Assembly (NCBI GenBank): GCA_032718565.1
Contig: JAVGVS010000012.1
Location: 2,048,450 to 2,112,449 of the forward strand
Source of the DNA: Distichodus sexfasciatus
Lineage: Eukaryota > Chordata > Actinopteri > Characiformes > Distichodontidae
Length of the DNA stretch: 64,000 nt
Direction of reading: 5' to 3'
Position 1 is the first letter of the stretch. Every line of letters begins with the position of its first letter. The position numbers and the translations under genes are program-made. Of the stretch, positions 47,024 to 58,090 are shown piece by piece. Below the pieces are notes generated by a model. The model saw nothing but the letters and a program-made list of their open reading frames with translations, ran no database searches and was not told the origin of the DNA.

Positions 47024-47564
47024 TACAGTACTGTGCAACAGTTTTAGGCAGGTGTGAAAAAATGCTATAAACAAAGAATGCTTTCAAAAATGGAAGTGTT
47101 AATCATTTATTTTCATCAATCAACAAAATGCAGTGAATGAACAAGAGAGAAATCTAAATCACATCAATATTTGGTGTGACCACCCTTTGCCTTCAAAACG
47201 GCATCAATTCTTCTAGGTACACTTGCACACAGTTTTTGAAGGAACTCAGCTGGTTGGTTGTTCCAGACATCTTGGAGAACTACCAAAGATCTATAATCCT
47301 ACAAAATAATATAACGACGACAAAATAATATAATGACTATAATCCTACAAAATCCCTGACTTTGTGCAAGTGTACCTATAAGAATTGATGCTGGTTTGGA
47401 GGCAAAACGTAGTAACACCAAATATTGATTTGATTTAGATTTTTCTTTTGTTCGCTCACTTTGCATTTTGTAAATTGATAAAAATAAACAATCATTATTT
47501 ATATTTCTGAAAGCATTCGTTTACAGCATTTTTTCACACCTGCCTAAAACTTTTGCACAGTATA
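47024..47564. mobile_element. mariner-type MITE, copy 1
   Basis: Both ends carry the inverted motif GTTTTAGGCAGGTGTGAAAA, preceded by CAGTACTGTGCAA or CTGTGCAAAA, next to TA. The interior keeps a strip of old transposase-derived sequence (GGTGTGACCACCCTTTGCC). 541 bp, non-coding. Confidence 0.8.
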
Positions 47565-48240
47565 ATCTGTAAATGCAATTAATGAACTAATTTAAAATCA
47601 GTGAACTTACACATTAAGAAGTCATTATAGACAAGCATGTAAATGGCAAGGTATGCACGTTTGCAATCAGCTCAGTTTTAATTGTGATTCGCACAGCATT
47701 TTTTCATTATATTTCTCATCACAAATACAGAGCACAAAAAATGTCATAAATAGCACAGACTGAACCTTCTCGTAATTAATTGTTATAGATCCAACCTTAT
47801 TGTGGTTTCTAAAAAAAAATCTTTTCTAGGCTTCATGCAATAAAAGAGTGGCTTAAGTTGCGAGATCAATGCCAGCGCTGCTCCTGCACTCACAAACAAA
47901 ATAAATCAGGGAGTAAAATCTCAGTTGGCTTTGCTCATCAGAGATCAGTCCTGCTCAGGCAGAAACACAGCTAATTGCAAGTGCAAGAGCAAATTGCTAC
48001 AAAGAAACAAACAAAATTGCATTTCTAATTAAGAGCAGAGAGCAAATTGTGATCAAGCCCTTGTATTAAGAGAACTCTCTGACTTTATTGAATTCAGTCA
48101 TTATTAAAAAATATATATATGGGGGTTGTTTGTTAAGGGTGAAGGACGAAAGAATGAGTTGTGTGTTTTGTATCAGTGAAGCCTGTCATAATCACATCAA
48201 CAAAATAAGAAGAGGTGTAGGATGAAGTTTTAATCCCAAC
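47565..48240. other. gene-free stretch, nothing recognised
   Basis: AT-rich with no domain-bearing frame. Confidence 0.5.
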
Positions 48241-48515
48241 TGGGTTTGCGGGGGAAAAGGAGGCTATCCAGGGAAGTTACGGGTGCAAGGCGGGGAACAT
48301 CCTTGCACAGGCAACAACACACACACACGATCACACTCACATTCACACCTTACAGGACCAATTTAGATTTGCCAATTAACGTACATTACATACCTTTGGA
48401 CTGTGGGGGGAAACCGGAGCACCCGGAACACAGGAAGAGCATGCAAACTCTACACAGAAAGGCCCTACGATCGTCCCCGGGGTTCAAACCCAGGACCTTC
48501 TCAATGTGAGGTGGC
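48241..48515 (-). repeat. V-SINE copy
   Basis: On the minus strand: CACATTGAGAAGGTCCTGGG, GGCCTTTCTGTGTAGAGTTT, CGGTTTCCCCCCACAGTCC. A CA array (48309-48326) corresponds to its internal TG region. Confidence 0.85.
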
Positions 48516-48929
48516 CCCTGGAAGTTAATTGACAGAATGAAATTCTGCTTTATGTTGAATAATTGTTCTACATCATTTAAACACATGTGCTCTATAAAGC
48601 TTAGAGCTATATTTCTCTATGTCAATGTCTCTCTGTTTCTCTTTTTCTGATGAGTAGTTTTTTGGACTGAAACTTTTCTTTCTTTCTTTCTTTCTTTCTG
48701 AGTTTCAAACACTGCTGTAACTTGATCAGTGGTATTCCAACACTATCGGACAGACGAAAAATGATTGCATAGAAATGCAAGGTGAACAAAATGACCCATT
48801 CAGAAACCTTCTGAAAAAAGTATATGTATATTTATCTTCTGTATTAAAGGAGAAAAGGCAATATCGGACTTAAGAATAAGTCCCATGGTTACCATGCAGT
48901 ATTCACAGCTCACAAACTATTGTGTATGT

Positions 48930-48947
48930 GTATATATATATATATTA

Positions 48948-49007
<60 letters not shown>

Positions 49008-49090
49008 ATAGATATATTTATAGATATATAGATAGATATATATATAGTAGATATGTATGTATATATTTTATATTTATATATATATATATA
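48930..49090. repeat. (AT)n array with ATAG variants
   Basis: A clean AT array to about 49004, then degenerate ATAGATATAT units until the MITE begins. Confidence 0.95.
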
Positions 49091-49092
49091 CA

Positions 49093-49541
49093 TAGTACTG
49101 TGTGTTTTAGGCAGGTGTGAAAATGCTGTAAACAAAGAATGCCAAAAAATGAAGTGTTAATCATTTATTTTCATCAATCAACAAAATGCAGTGAATGAAC
49201 AGTTTTTGAAGGAAGTCGGCTGGTAGGTTGTTCCAAACATCTTGGAGAACTAACCACAGATCTATAATCCTATAATCCTACAAAATAATATAATGACTAC
49301 AAAATAATATAATGACTATAATCCTGCAAAATCCCTGACTTTGTGCAAGTGTACCTATAAGAATTGATGCTGGTTTGAAGGCAAAAGGTAGTAACACCAA
49401 AATATTGATTTGATTTAGATTTTCTTTGTTTGCTCACTTTGCATTTTGTAAATGGATAAAATAAACAATCATTATTTATATTTCTGAAAGCATTCTTTTG
49501 TTTACAGCATTTTTCACACCTGCCTAAACTTTTGCACAGTA
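49093..49541. mobile_element. mariner-type MITE, copy 2, inserted in AT array
   Basis: It has the same termini as the copy at 47024-47564. It lacks about 90 bp (the GGTGTGACCACC part) between GAATGAACA and GTTTTTGAAGGAA, and has the same peculiar AATAATATAATGACTA interior. It is flanked by AT repeats on both sides. Confidence 0.85.
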
Positions 49542-49542
49542 A

Positions 49543-49692
<150 letters not shown>

Positions 49693-49712
49693 AATTTTTT
49701 CAGAATGAAGTT

Positions 49713-50208
49713 TCATCTCTTCTCCAGATCCTGCCATAGAGACAATTCCAGGAATCGTGGGTCTGGGTCTTGGATGGTCCAGTAAGGGTCGTATAGGATG
49801 ACTTCCAGCGAGCTGAGGGAATCTGTGGAGTGAGCTCTGTCCCCTCGAAAGCGTAGGTGCGCAGGCACAGTCGAAAAGGTGGCACGGAGTCCTGGTCGGC
49901 CTCAGCCAGCCGGGTTCATGGCGAATTGATTGAAGATTCTGCCTCGGGGCCGGCGAGGGAGGGCGCAGTGACATGCGGATGCTGGCAAGACACTTCTCCC
50001 GCGGAGCCGGCGCCACGGCGGCGCTGGTGGGCCTCAGCGCACCTGGGAGCAGGAGGAAGGCCGTGATCTGACTGGGATTTGCCCGCTCGGGCGTGAGATA
50101 ACTTTTCTACTTTATACTTTTCACATACTTGTCAGATTCAGCGCTCCCAGCGCAGCCTCTGTTGAAGTCTCCTGTGTCTCCACACAGCTAGCATTAGTAG
50201 CTAGAGCA
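49713..50208 (-). pseudogene. cadherin last exon: membrane end and catenin tail, broken
   Basis: After acceptor TTTGGCCCTGCAG the exon reads VL, stop (TAG, 50201-50203), LLMLAVWRHRRLQQRLRWER, stop. The hydrophobic run followed by Arg/His is the second half of the membrane helix and stop-transfer, with a nonsense codon in it. The expected p120 site (acidic-glycine motif) is not recognisable. Further on the catenin-binding end appears in pieces: RLAEADQDSVPPF (49912 on), LRTYAFEG, STDSLSSLE and DPDPRFLEL, ending in TGA at 49713-49715. Between PPF and LRTYAFEG a one-base and a two-base extra make RLC of what would otherwise be DC. The pieces lie in different frames. Length (496 nt) fits the family's last exon. 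Confidence 0.8.
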
Positions 50209-50640
50209 CTGCAGGGCCAAATACAAAGGACTGCACTGGAGAGGTTGATTTGTTTTTGTGGTTGTGTAAAACAAGAAAGATTCAAAAATACTTATAGCAA
50301 TAAAATAAATAATAGAATAGACATGTAGAGGTTCAATAATGTTAAAAAGATACAATATATATAATCCATGTTATAAGACATATTGAAAGAGAGCACAAAT
50401 AAGTCAGAAATTGCAGAGTTAAATTTGTTGTATGTACTTTTCAGTGCACTAACCAGGTGTTTGAGGGTTGTTGCTGTCCTTACAAAGCCAGCTAAGAACT
50501 TACATTTCCACACAGGGCCAACTCTTAGTAACAGGGTGGGCCAGGGGATAGCTGAGTATTTACAGAGTCCAACATATTTTTACATTTTTTATTATGAATA
50601 TTTTTTGATAATCTATTTGATGGAAAGTGAAATACACCAA

Positions 50641-51306
50641 AAAAAAATCTAAGATTATGAGATTAAATAAGTAATGTTTCGAGAATAAACTCGAAATTAT
50701 GAGAATAAAGTCGAAAGCTTACGAGAATAAAGTCGAAATGTTACGAGAATAAAGTCGAAGCTATTTAGAATAGTACGAATGTTAGAATAAAGTTTAAATG
50801 TTACGAGAAAAAGTCGAATATTATGAGAATAAAGTCGAAATGTTACGAGAAAAACTGCCAGAATTAAGTAGGAAACTATGTATGTGGAGGATCTGGTTAA
50901 GTCCTCTACTTTTAGTTAGATTTAGCAATAAGGAAATTTTGTCTTTTGGCGCATCAGCACGGACTTATAATTAGTAAAAGGACACTGTAGCGGTTATGTA
51001 GGAAACTTCATTTATTCAGAAGAAAATCAGCACAGACATTGAGGAAATTGCTTTTGTGCAGTCTGAAATAGCGACCAGTGGTCCAATATTTTAAACCCCA
51101 AACCCCATATCTTAAAACATTCATGTAAAATTGCATTTTATTTTCGTAATTTGACTTTTATTTTCAAAATATTACATTTTAATCTCAGACATTACTTAGT
51201 TTATTCTCGAATATTTCAATTTTTTTCTCGTAATATTTCGATTTTATTCTCATAAGATTTCGACTTTTTCTCGTAACATTTTCGACTCGTAATCTTAGAT
51301 TTTTTG
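50641..51306. mobile_element. foldback element with tandem-repeat arms
   Basis: The left arm (50641-50850) starts AAAAATCTAAGATTATGAG and continues as GAATAAAGTCGAAATGTTAC units. The right arm (about 51130-51306) is the inverse: it ends GTAATCTTAGATTTTTT and contains TTCGACTTTTTCTCGTAAC. About 280 bp of unrelated sequence lies between. It sits in the intergenic space between the cadherin's last two exons (its last intron). Confidence 0.8.
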
Positions 51307-51439
51307 TTGCAATTAAAATGCCGGGCTGCATTAAAAAAACAAATTTAAATTTAGAAAACAAAATAAAAAGAGTAAAATGTATATGTATGACATTTTAAAA
51401 TCTCTCTCTTCCCCTTTCACGCTTGTGAATGTGTATTGT

Positions 51440-51452
51440 AATATTATTATTA

Positions 51453-51484
<32 letters not shown>

Positions 51485-51485
51485 G

Positions 51486-51547
<62 letters not shown>
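51440..51547. repeat. (ATT)n microsatellite
   Basis: About 35 units with a few GTT variants, in the last cadherin intron. Confidence 0.95.
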
Positions 51548-53012
51548 GAAGCATCCCACAAATGTGCGTTAGTCCACACCGTGTATAATCCTGAATGAGG
51601 CTGGATTAGCTTTGGTTTATTGACACTCTGATGCTTTACTTGCCTGCTCAGTGTGAGAACACCTGCTTTATCTCACTCTTACAAGTTGTCTGTTGGAAAA
51701 AAGCAGAATGGCATGACACTTTCTGTCCATCCTTATATAGCTCCAGTCCGTATAGCATTTTGCTTCTAAACGCCAAGCAATGTAATGAAGTAGTTACTTC
51801 ATGCTCTGTCACAACTAGTTGGGCAGTAAGTAAAATGAGTGATGATGAAAGTGGCAACTCATTTGTGCAAATTGGGGATAATGCATTTAGAAAAGACAAA
51901 CAATTAGCGCTAACGACTCAATTCCCATTTGGTGACCATCCTGCTTCCATGATGGAGGAAACTTCAAGAACTTTTTGATGAGTGTACTATGTAGCCTAAT
52001 TTCCCATTGTCTTGTATAATATTTCAATTCTGTGTGTTTGTCCTTTGTGGTGTATGATTTAAATTAGCAAGAATTGGCTTGATACTGCATATGTGTGCTT
52101 TTCCATTGCAAAAAGTTTGCTCAGCTATCACTTACATTTACAGCATTTAACAAACTCTTATCAACAGTGACATTTAAACTGGGGTTAACTGTATCACTGA
52201 GCAATATTATTAAACTATATCGCAATATTCAATATAATATTGAATAGTCAAAATATCGCTAATATTGCACAATTTTAAACTCAGTTTATCTTTTGATGCA
52301 GTTACATATAATGACGATTATATAATGATTCTAGCCCAGCAAGAGGCAATTAAAATGTCCTTGTTTTATCATATATATTAATGTCACTACTACTCCAATT
52401 ATACTGTAATTGAAATTGCTTTAAAAGCCAGACCCAAACCCTTACTTTTTGAGCAGCTCAGCATATTTCTAGGAGCCAGTGGAAAAGAACCAGTACTACT
52501 AGTAGACGTGAAAATCTGGTTATTCCAGCAAGTGTAGTTTTCATTCTACCTGTTCAATTAACTTGGGCTAGAACTGTTGGTGAATGAGGCCCAATGCCTT
52601 TATATTTATTATTACTAAACCTCATTCATGCCTGACCAGAGGTTTGGTCTTAGAATTAAAAATCATTGTAAATCTACTTAGATATTTTTTTAGGATATTT
52701 TTAGCACTGGAGTTCTCAACTGCCAAGTTGCATGGTGTTACTACATCACAGATAAATACCTGCACTATACTATTTCTTCTTTTTGTTAAAATTGTCTCCT
52801 GTTTTGTGTTGACTCAATGGGTGTTCCTAGTTAACCAGCAATATGAAATCTACCAAAAGTCCAAATAGGCACGCCCTGATAATTATGAGATGTAATAAAA
52901 TCAGATTTGCTGAAAACAGATTCAATTTAATTGACTGCCTGGCTGTGTAACCACTGGATCAGGAGCCAGTTGCAGACTAACTCTAATGATTTATTAGCCA
53001 TGATGCCCTCAC
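51548..53012. other. last cadherin intron, rest
   Basis: Unique AT-rich intron sequence; the plus-strand frame 51631-51978 has no recognisable domain. Confidence 0.5.
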
Positions 53013-53270
53013 CTATGAGGGTGATGGACGCCTGCAAACAGGCCCAGGAGTGTGTCTGCATGCTGCTGAGGCCCATAGACAGGGCTAGTGCCTCCACCCC
53101 TCCCGAAGGGCAGTGCCCCGCAGGCTGGCACGAGCAGACGCTGATGGTCAGGGTGCTGGTGCTGGAGAGGGCTGGAGAGCCGCTGTCTGTAATTACCACA
53201 GGCAGGCGGTACAGAGTCCGGTCACGGCGGGTGAACGTACTGCGGCGAGTCAGGATGCCTGCAGTGTTGT
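53013..53270 (-). CDS. cadherin exon: end of EC5, start of membrane helix
   Basis: Acceptor TTATTTGTCCCAG, donor ATAG|GTGAGG, 258 nt, phase 1 to 1. It reads (D)NTAGILTRRSTFTRRDRTLY, LPVVITDSGSPALSSTSTLT, then ISVCSCQPAGHCPSGG and VEALALSMGLS: the hallmark end of EC5 in type II cadherins, with the paired cysteines. The following residues should be the hydrophobic start of the membrane helix, but read MQTHSWACLQASITLI. In the +2 frame the middle reads LLGLFAGV, so a pair of compensating indels is likely here. Confidence 0.9.
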
Positions 53271-53574
53271 CTGGGACAAATAACACAAGTTTGAGTTTTA
53301 AATACACAGTAAGACATTCACTTTTTTCAAAGGTTTTTTTTTCTTAAAACCCACTTGTACAGTTTGGATGAAGATTCTGACATTCACTGACATTTTCTGA
53401 ACTGAGACTTTGAATAGAATCTACTAATGCTGAAGGACACTTGTATAGAAAGTTGTATTTTATACAGTGTGCACAACACTGTGCACCAGGTAGTACAGTC
53501 AGCGCACCAACTTCTTTACATATAATTTTTTGGTCCTACAGCCTCATTCTTTTGTTATGAGGATTTACAAGGTG

Positions 53575-53680
53575 AGTGTAACGCACGCATGCAAACTACA
53601 CACAGAAAGGCCCCACGGCCGTCTCGGGGCTCGAACTCAGGACCTTCTCGCTGTGAGGTGGCAACGCCATTGTCAGCCTA
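53575..53680 (-). repeat. V-SINE 5' fragment in intron
   Basis: On the minus strand: GCCACCTCACAGCGAGAAGG, CCTGAGTTCGAGCCCC, GGCCTTTCTGTGTGTAGTTT. Confidence 0.8.
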
Positions 53681-53832
53681 AATTACAAGTTCTGTATAAT
53701 TTTTTTATATGACTTTTCCCAATGTTTCATCAATTGGTATGGATTTGGGAAGGACAAGTCATTTGTGTTACTTAGCTCATTTATTAACTAAGACTTCAGT
53801 CAATAACAATAAATATTTTGCTGGGACTTCAC

Positions 53833-53950
53833 CTTTGGTAGTCTCTTGGATGGTGAAGTTAGTTGATGTGCTTTTCCTGCACCATAGAGAATAGAAGTGA
53901 TGACTATCCAACGGGTCATTCGCATCCACAGCACTGATCACCTGGATCAC
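53833..53950 (-). CDS. cadherin exon: first part of EC5
   Basis: Acceptor TTTTTTTAACTGCAG, donor AAAG|GTGAAG, 118 nt, phase 0 to phase 1, the family size as I recall it. It reads VIQVISAVDANDPLDSHHFY, where the family has LIQTISAVDKDDP, and ends NFTIQETTK. The stretch between (SLWCRKSTST) is unlike the family, while the +2 frame over the same bases reads MVQEKHIN, which resembles the usual PE-containing loop. This hints at two compensating indels, though the frame remains open. Confidence 0.85.
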
Positions 53951-56107
53951 CTGCAGTTAAAAAAATAAAAAGAAAAAACCACAAACATTCACATTAACAC
54001 TGCGTAAACAGATGTAAACTACATTACTGAAACAACTTGTGCTAAATTTACTGTTTTCTGTTTGTCATCTGAAGATGACAAGGAATTAAGTTAGTAAGTT
54101 GGTAAGTACATGTTCATCTATAAATGATGTACTTAAATTAATAAGTAATTGTAATCTCCAATTTACATATTACTTTCTTCTTTTAAAGAAGTATGTACCT
54201 AAATTGAGCGTAAAGTAATGAAGTATGTGGGAAAGTAAATCATAGTGAGTGTAAGCCTTCATTCTTTAATTTCAATGTTTTTATTTATCAGTAGCTGAGT
54301 GAGTAAATAAGTTTTTAATCTTCAATTTCATATGCTTTCATTTGCCATTTAAAATTAAGAACATAATTGTAGGCTGAATACCACATGTAACTACGGTCTA
54401 TCTTTCTACTTCTAGTTTAAAGTGTATATTTTATATTGTATTAATATATTGCTTATTCTATGTGCCTTATTCGTTCTTTGTTTCTTGTTCTTTGTTCTTT
54501 CCAGTGTTAAAACTGAAATATGCTGTCTCATCTCTATGTACTATGTATATATATATATAGAGATGACAGTTACTTGACTTCTGAAATACTTTTTGCAGAT
54601 AAGCAAGTAACAACAATTTTACTATTGTATTTTTCTTTCAATTTCATTTTCCTGTTCTTTATTCATGATATCAAGGAGACTTAGTTTTTGCAGAAAACAA
54701 CATTAATAGGAACAAAACCCAAGCCATTTTGCATTAGATTTCTAAAAAACACATCGTGAATTGTAATTCACTGGCAAATTACGTAAATTAAGTTTCTGAA
54801 AAATTAACTAAAACTGCAGACATGTGATTAATTAATATGATTAAGAACGGTTGAATAAATTGCTTCGTTAGCATAACTGACTAATTAATGCTTAGATTTT
54901 GGGGTACTTACATTTAGAGCTTGAATTCTGGAAACTATAAGCATAATTTTTTAGGCGTATTATTTTTTAGCTGTGTGTCAGAAGGTCAGAGCAAATACAG
55001 ATTTTTTTACTCTAAATTGAGCTATGATGGAGACAGTGTGACTTTAACTTATACATTTTTCTGCATAGTCACCGGAGAAGGAGTCGATTGTGAGACAAGT
55101 ATCTAAACTGATTTCAAAATACTCTGAACTTGTTCTGATTGGTATATTTGTGGCTTAAACATGAGGTCTGATGCTGGCATTCTGGCTTTCCAAATAATCT
55201 GGATAAAGTCCAAACTTTCCTGGGCAGCTTTGGTGATCTCTACCTCAGTGCTGGATGAGATTGGAGGTTTTAGTCACCCCCCTTTCATCCCTCCTCATCT
55301 CCCCCCCTCGTGGGCTGATTTCTCCATGCTGCTGTGTCTTTGGCCTATTGAGTGAATTGGGGTGGTTCTTCAGAAGCACAGGCTTGACTGAACAGAAGCA
55401 GGGGGAAAATGTTCCGGCCATTTTACACTGGTCAGCACGTGAAAATGCCAGAGAGGCAGCGGGCCTGCATATAAGCCATCTCCTGAGAGTTTGCTCCATA
55501 CGTTGGATTTTCTTTGTGGTGTGTGGTTATGTGTGGTCAGGTTTTAAGGATTGTATTGCACCCTAAAAATTGATTTTGGTAAAAGGGTCAAAGGATTTGC
55601 TTTTGGTTAATGAGGCTAAGGTTAGGGTTAGTTATTGTGGGGCTCAATGGAAAGACCTCACAGGGCCACCTGGGGTTTATCAGATTTTTTGTAGCTTTGT
55701 GAGGATGTTTATGAGGGCCATAAATATTTTATAGAAAAGTTGCAGGTTTAATTTGAAAAAAAAAAGGAAGACAGGAAGGTCTCAGACTGGCCCCATTTCT
55801 TTTTGCCGCCGGCTTATAAAGTTAGGGTGTAGCTGTGATTATTTACATGTGTTTATTATGGAATAGTAGAATTAACACACACAAAGATATGGGTGGTGGT
55901 CTGCGCCCGCCTACCATCAATGGGTTCCTGAGCAAGACACTTAACCCCAAGTTGCTCCAGGAGAATGTCCCTGAAATTAGGAAAATTGGAGTGTTTGCTG
56001 AATGCTTTTGGGTTCTTATATTAAGGTTAAGGGTTAGGATTGGTTGTAAAATTATTATTTGTGTGTGTGTGTGGGTGTGTGTGTGTGCGCAGGTAGGGTG
56101 CTTTCAC
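53951..56107. other. cadherin intron with LINE and SINE tails
   Basis: About 54370-54575 is a diverged copy of the LINE-type 3' end also at 43120-43400 (ATGTGCCTTATTCGTTCTTT; GAGATGACAGTTACTTGACT). About 55875-56015 resembles a SINE body (GAGCAAGACACTTAACCCCA). The 55140-55500 part is GC-richer without motif. A TG array at 56059-56088 directly follows the EC4/EC5 exon's donor side. Confidence 0.55.
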
Positions 56108-56230
56108 CTCCTTCTGCTTGCGTGCCCTCACACAAATATGGCTGGTAGTCCCTGGACAGTTTGGGCACGTTGTCGTTGATGTCCAGCACTTTGATGACCA
56201 CTGACACTGAGGAGGAGAGCTGGTTTTCCT
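56108..56230 (-). pseudogene. cadherin exon: EC4/EC5 boundary, +1 base
   Basis: Acceptor TCATTTTTCAG and donor GAG|GTGAAAG enclose 123 nt. It reads ENQLSSSVSVVIKVLDIND, then NVPKLSRDYQPYLCEG. KVLDINDN is the canonical inter-repeat calcium motif, and CEG aligns with the CEN of the family. The exon enters in phase 1 and must leave in phase 0 to join the next exon, but 123 nt leaves it in phase 1. Family exons have 122 nt as I recall. One extra base near CAAGCAGAAGGAG explains this. No other nearby GT repairs the phase convincingly. Confidence 0.85.
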
Positions 56231-57273
56231 CTGAAAAATGAGCCAATTAATGAACCAATTAATTAGGAATAAATAAATAATTAACTGCAAATGAAGGCAG
56301 GGTTTTATAGCAGGACATGGGATATTAATGAATCACTTTATTGCTTTGCTGGTTCCGCTTGTCAAATTATGACCAATTAATGTTTTATTCGCTCACACCA
56401 CTTGCAGTGATTAGATAGAAAACTTGAAATTTTAAAATATAAAGGTGAGAAACATTTTTGAAACAGGTATTTCTTGCGTTAGGGCTGGGTAGATGCTCAG
56501 CTATCATCTCCAAATCTGGTTGAATCTGCGTTGTCATGGAAGCCCGATTGCATATAACTGGCTCATCAGAAAAATTTCCCTATAGACATCCAGTCAAAAA
56601 GTCAAACTCGTTTTGGATCAAGTGCACTGCGCTCAGAGAGCAGCAGGGCTTATTGTGTAGCTTTGACAAGATATTCCTTTTCCCAAAGACAAGTTGTTTT
56701 AAATGGAAACATCTGAATAAACATTAGATAGTTGTTTTACAGGCATATTCAATTTTCACTAACACTTCCTCATTTAACACCAGCTTTGAACCTGCTTAAT
56801 TCCGGTTTTACACATAAGCATTGTCACTACCAGGGACAAACCGAAATCATCACATTTCACCACTATTTCATATTCCTAGAGTTTTTACGATCCCTGTAAA
56901 CACTGCCGTTGAACAAATTTACATTTTTGCTGAGAGAATGGCAGTATAAAAACTAACAATTTACAAATAATGAAAATATGTCATAATGCTTATATTCAAT
57001 GCTTTTATTTAAATGTGTGGGTTTTTAACATGCCAAGTCGCTCAAATATTTAACAACTTGCTATGTCAAAATCATACATAGTCTTACTATGTCTTATCAA
57101 TGTCTATAAAATTTGGAAATTAAGATGAAAGGCAGAATTATATTGTAGAATAATTTAACTGGTAAAGATTTTCATGTTGGGTTCTTGTTTATCTCCAGTT
57201 GTTTGTCAGTTTTATGATAATACACCATCTAAATAAAAATGTTACCTGAAATGGGTTCACTCTTTAGAATGAT

Positions 57274-58090
57274 GAAAGTGAGTGATTATTTCAGACTTGC
57301 ACAGCAAAACCAGTCACTTGTCGCAAGAGAGGTTTTAGAAAATGACTATGTTGTGGGGTAAAATTTTTGGATTTTTTATTTTGGTGTTTTGAAACAGTGA
57401 AGGTCTATACTGTACTGTTGTGAATAAATTTAGCTGAAAAACTCACTCCTTTCCTAAAAACGTGATTTATTTGAGGTGAGGAATTCAATTCTAGCAGAAT
57501 GTTAAAAGTTGCAGTTTTGACCGCTCTACTTCAATGTTTACAGTAAGTCCACTTGTTGACTAGCTGCGGAAGATATTTCTCCGAATCCATCTTCATCTCC
57601 TGCAAGTTCAGTTAATTCCACGCAGGTAGGCTATCCGTGTGGCTGTGAATGCAGCGTAGGCTACCGTAAATGCAAACGTAGCTGTGACCGCACCAAGCGT
57701 CTGTGAGTGCTATTGATAGTCAATCAAAGGCAGATTTTTGTCTCTCACTTGGCGTGACAGAGAAACTCGACTTTTGAAGGTTGATTTATGCCCTTCATGA
57801 AAAACATAATAAATCAATTTGGAAAATTCACATAAGTGACTGGTTTTGCTGTGCAGAGTCTCATTTGTCATTGTGAACACACTACAGCACAGCATAGCAC
57901 AGCACTGGAAGTGTAACGCAATGAAATTTGACTTGTATTTGACCTATCCATGAAGGAGCAGGGCAGCTTTATATGGCCAGCACTCCAGAAGCAGTGCTTA
58001 GGATGGTACTTTGCTCATGAGTACTTCAGGTATCTTTACTGGTCCGGGATTCGAATCAGCAGTCACGGGGCGAACTCCCTAACTACCAAA
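57274..58090 (-). repeat. family A SINE interrupted by a TIR element
   Basis: The SINE's tail end (GTGAGTGATTATTT, 57274-57292) is separated from its remainder (ATTTGTCATTGTGAACAC, from 57862) by the TIR element. The SINE head lies at the right, with a GGTCCGGGATTCGAATC B box on one strand or the other. Confidence 0.8.
57293..57861. mobile_element. 569-bp non-coding TIR element
   Basis: Left end AGACTTGCACAGCAAAACC and right end, reversed, AGACTCTGCACAGCAAAACC, both continuing AGTCACTT: imperfect inverted repeats of about 28 bp. The SINE's ATTT occurs on both sides of the insert, a short target duplication. No transposase is present; superfamily unknown. Confidence 0.75.
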
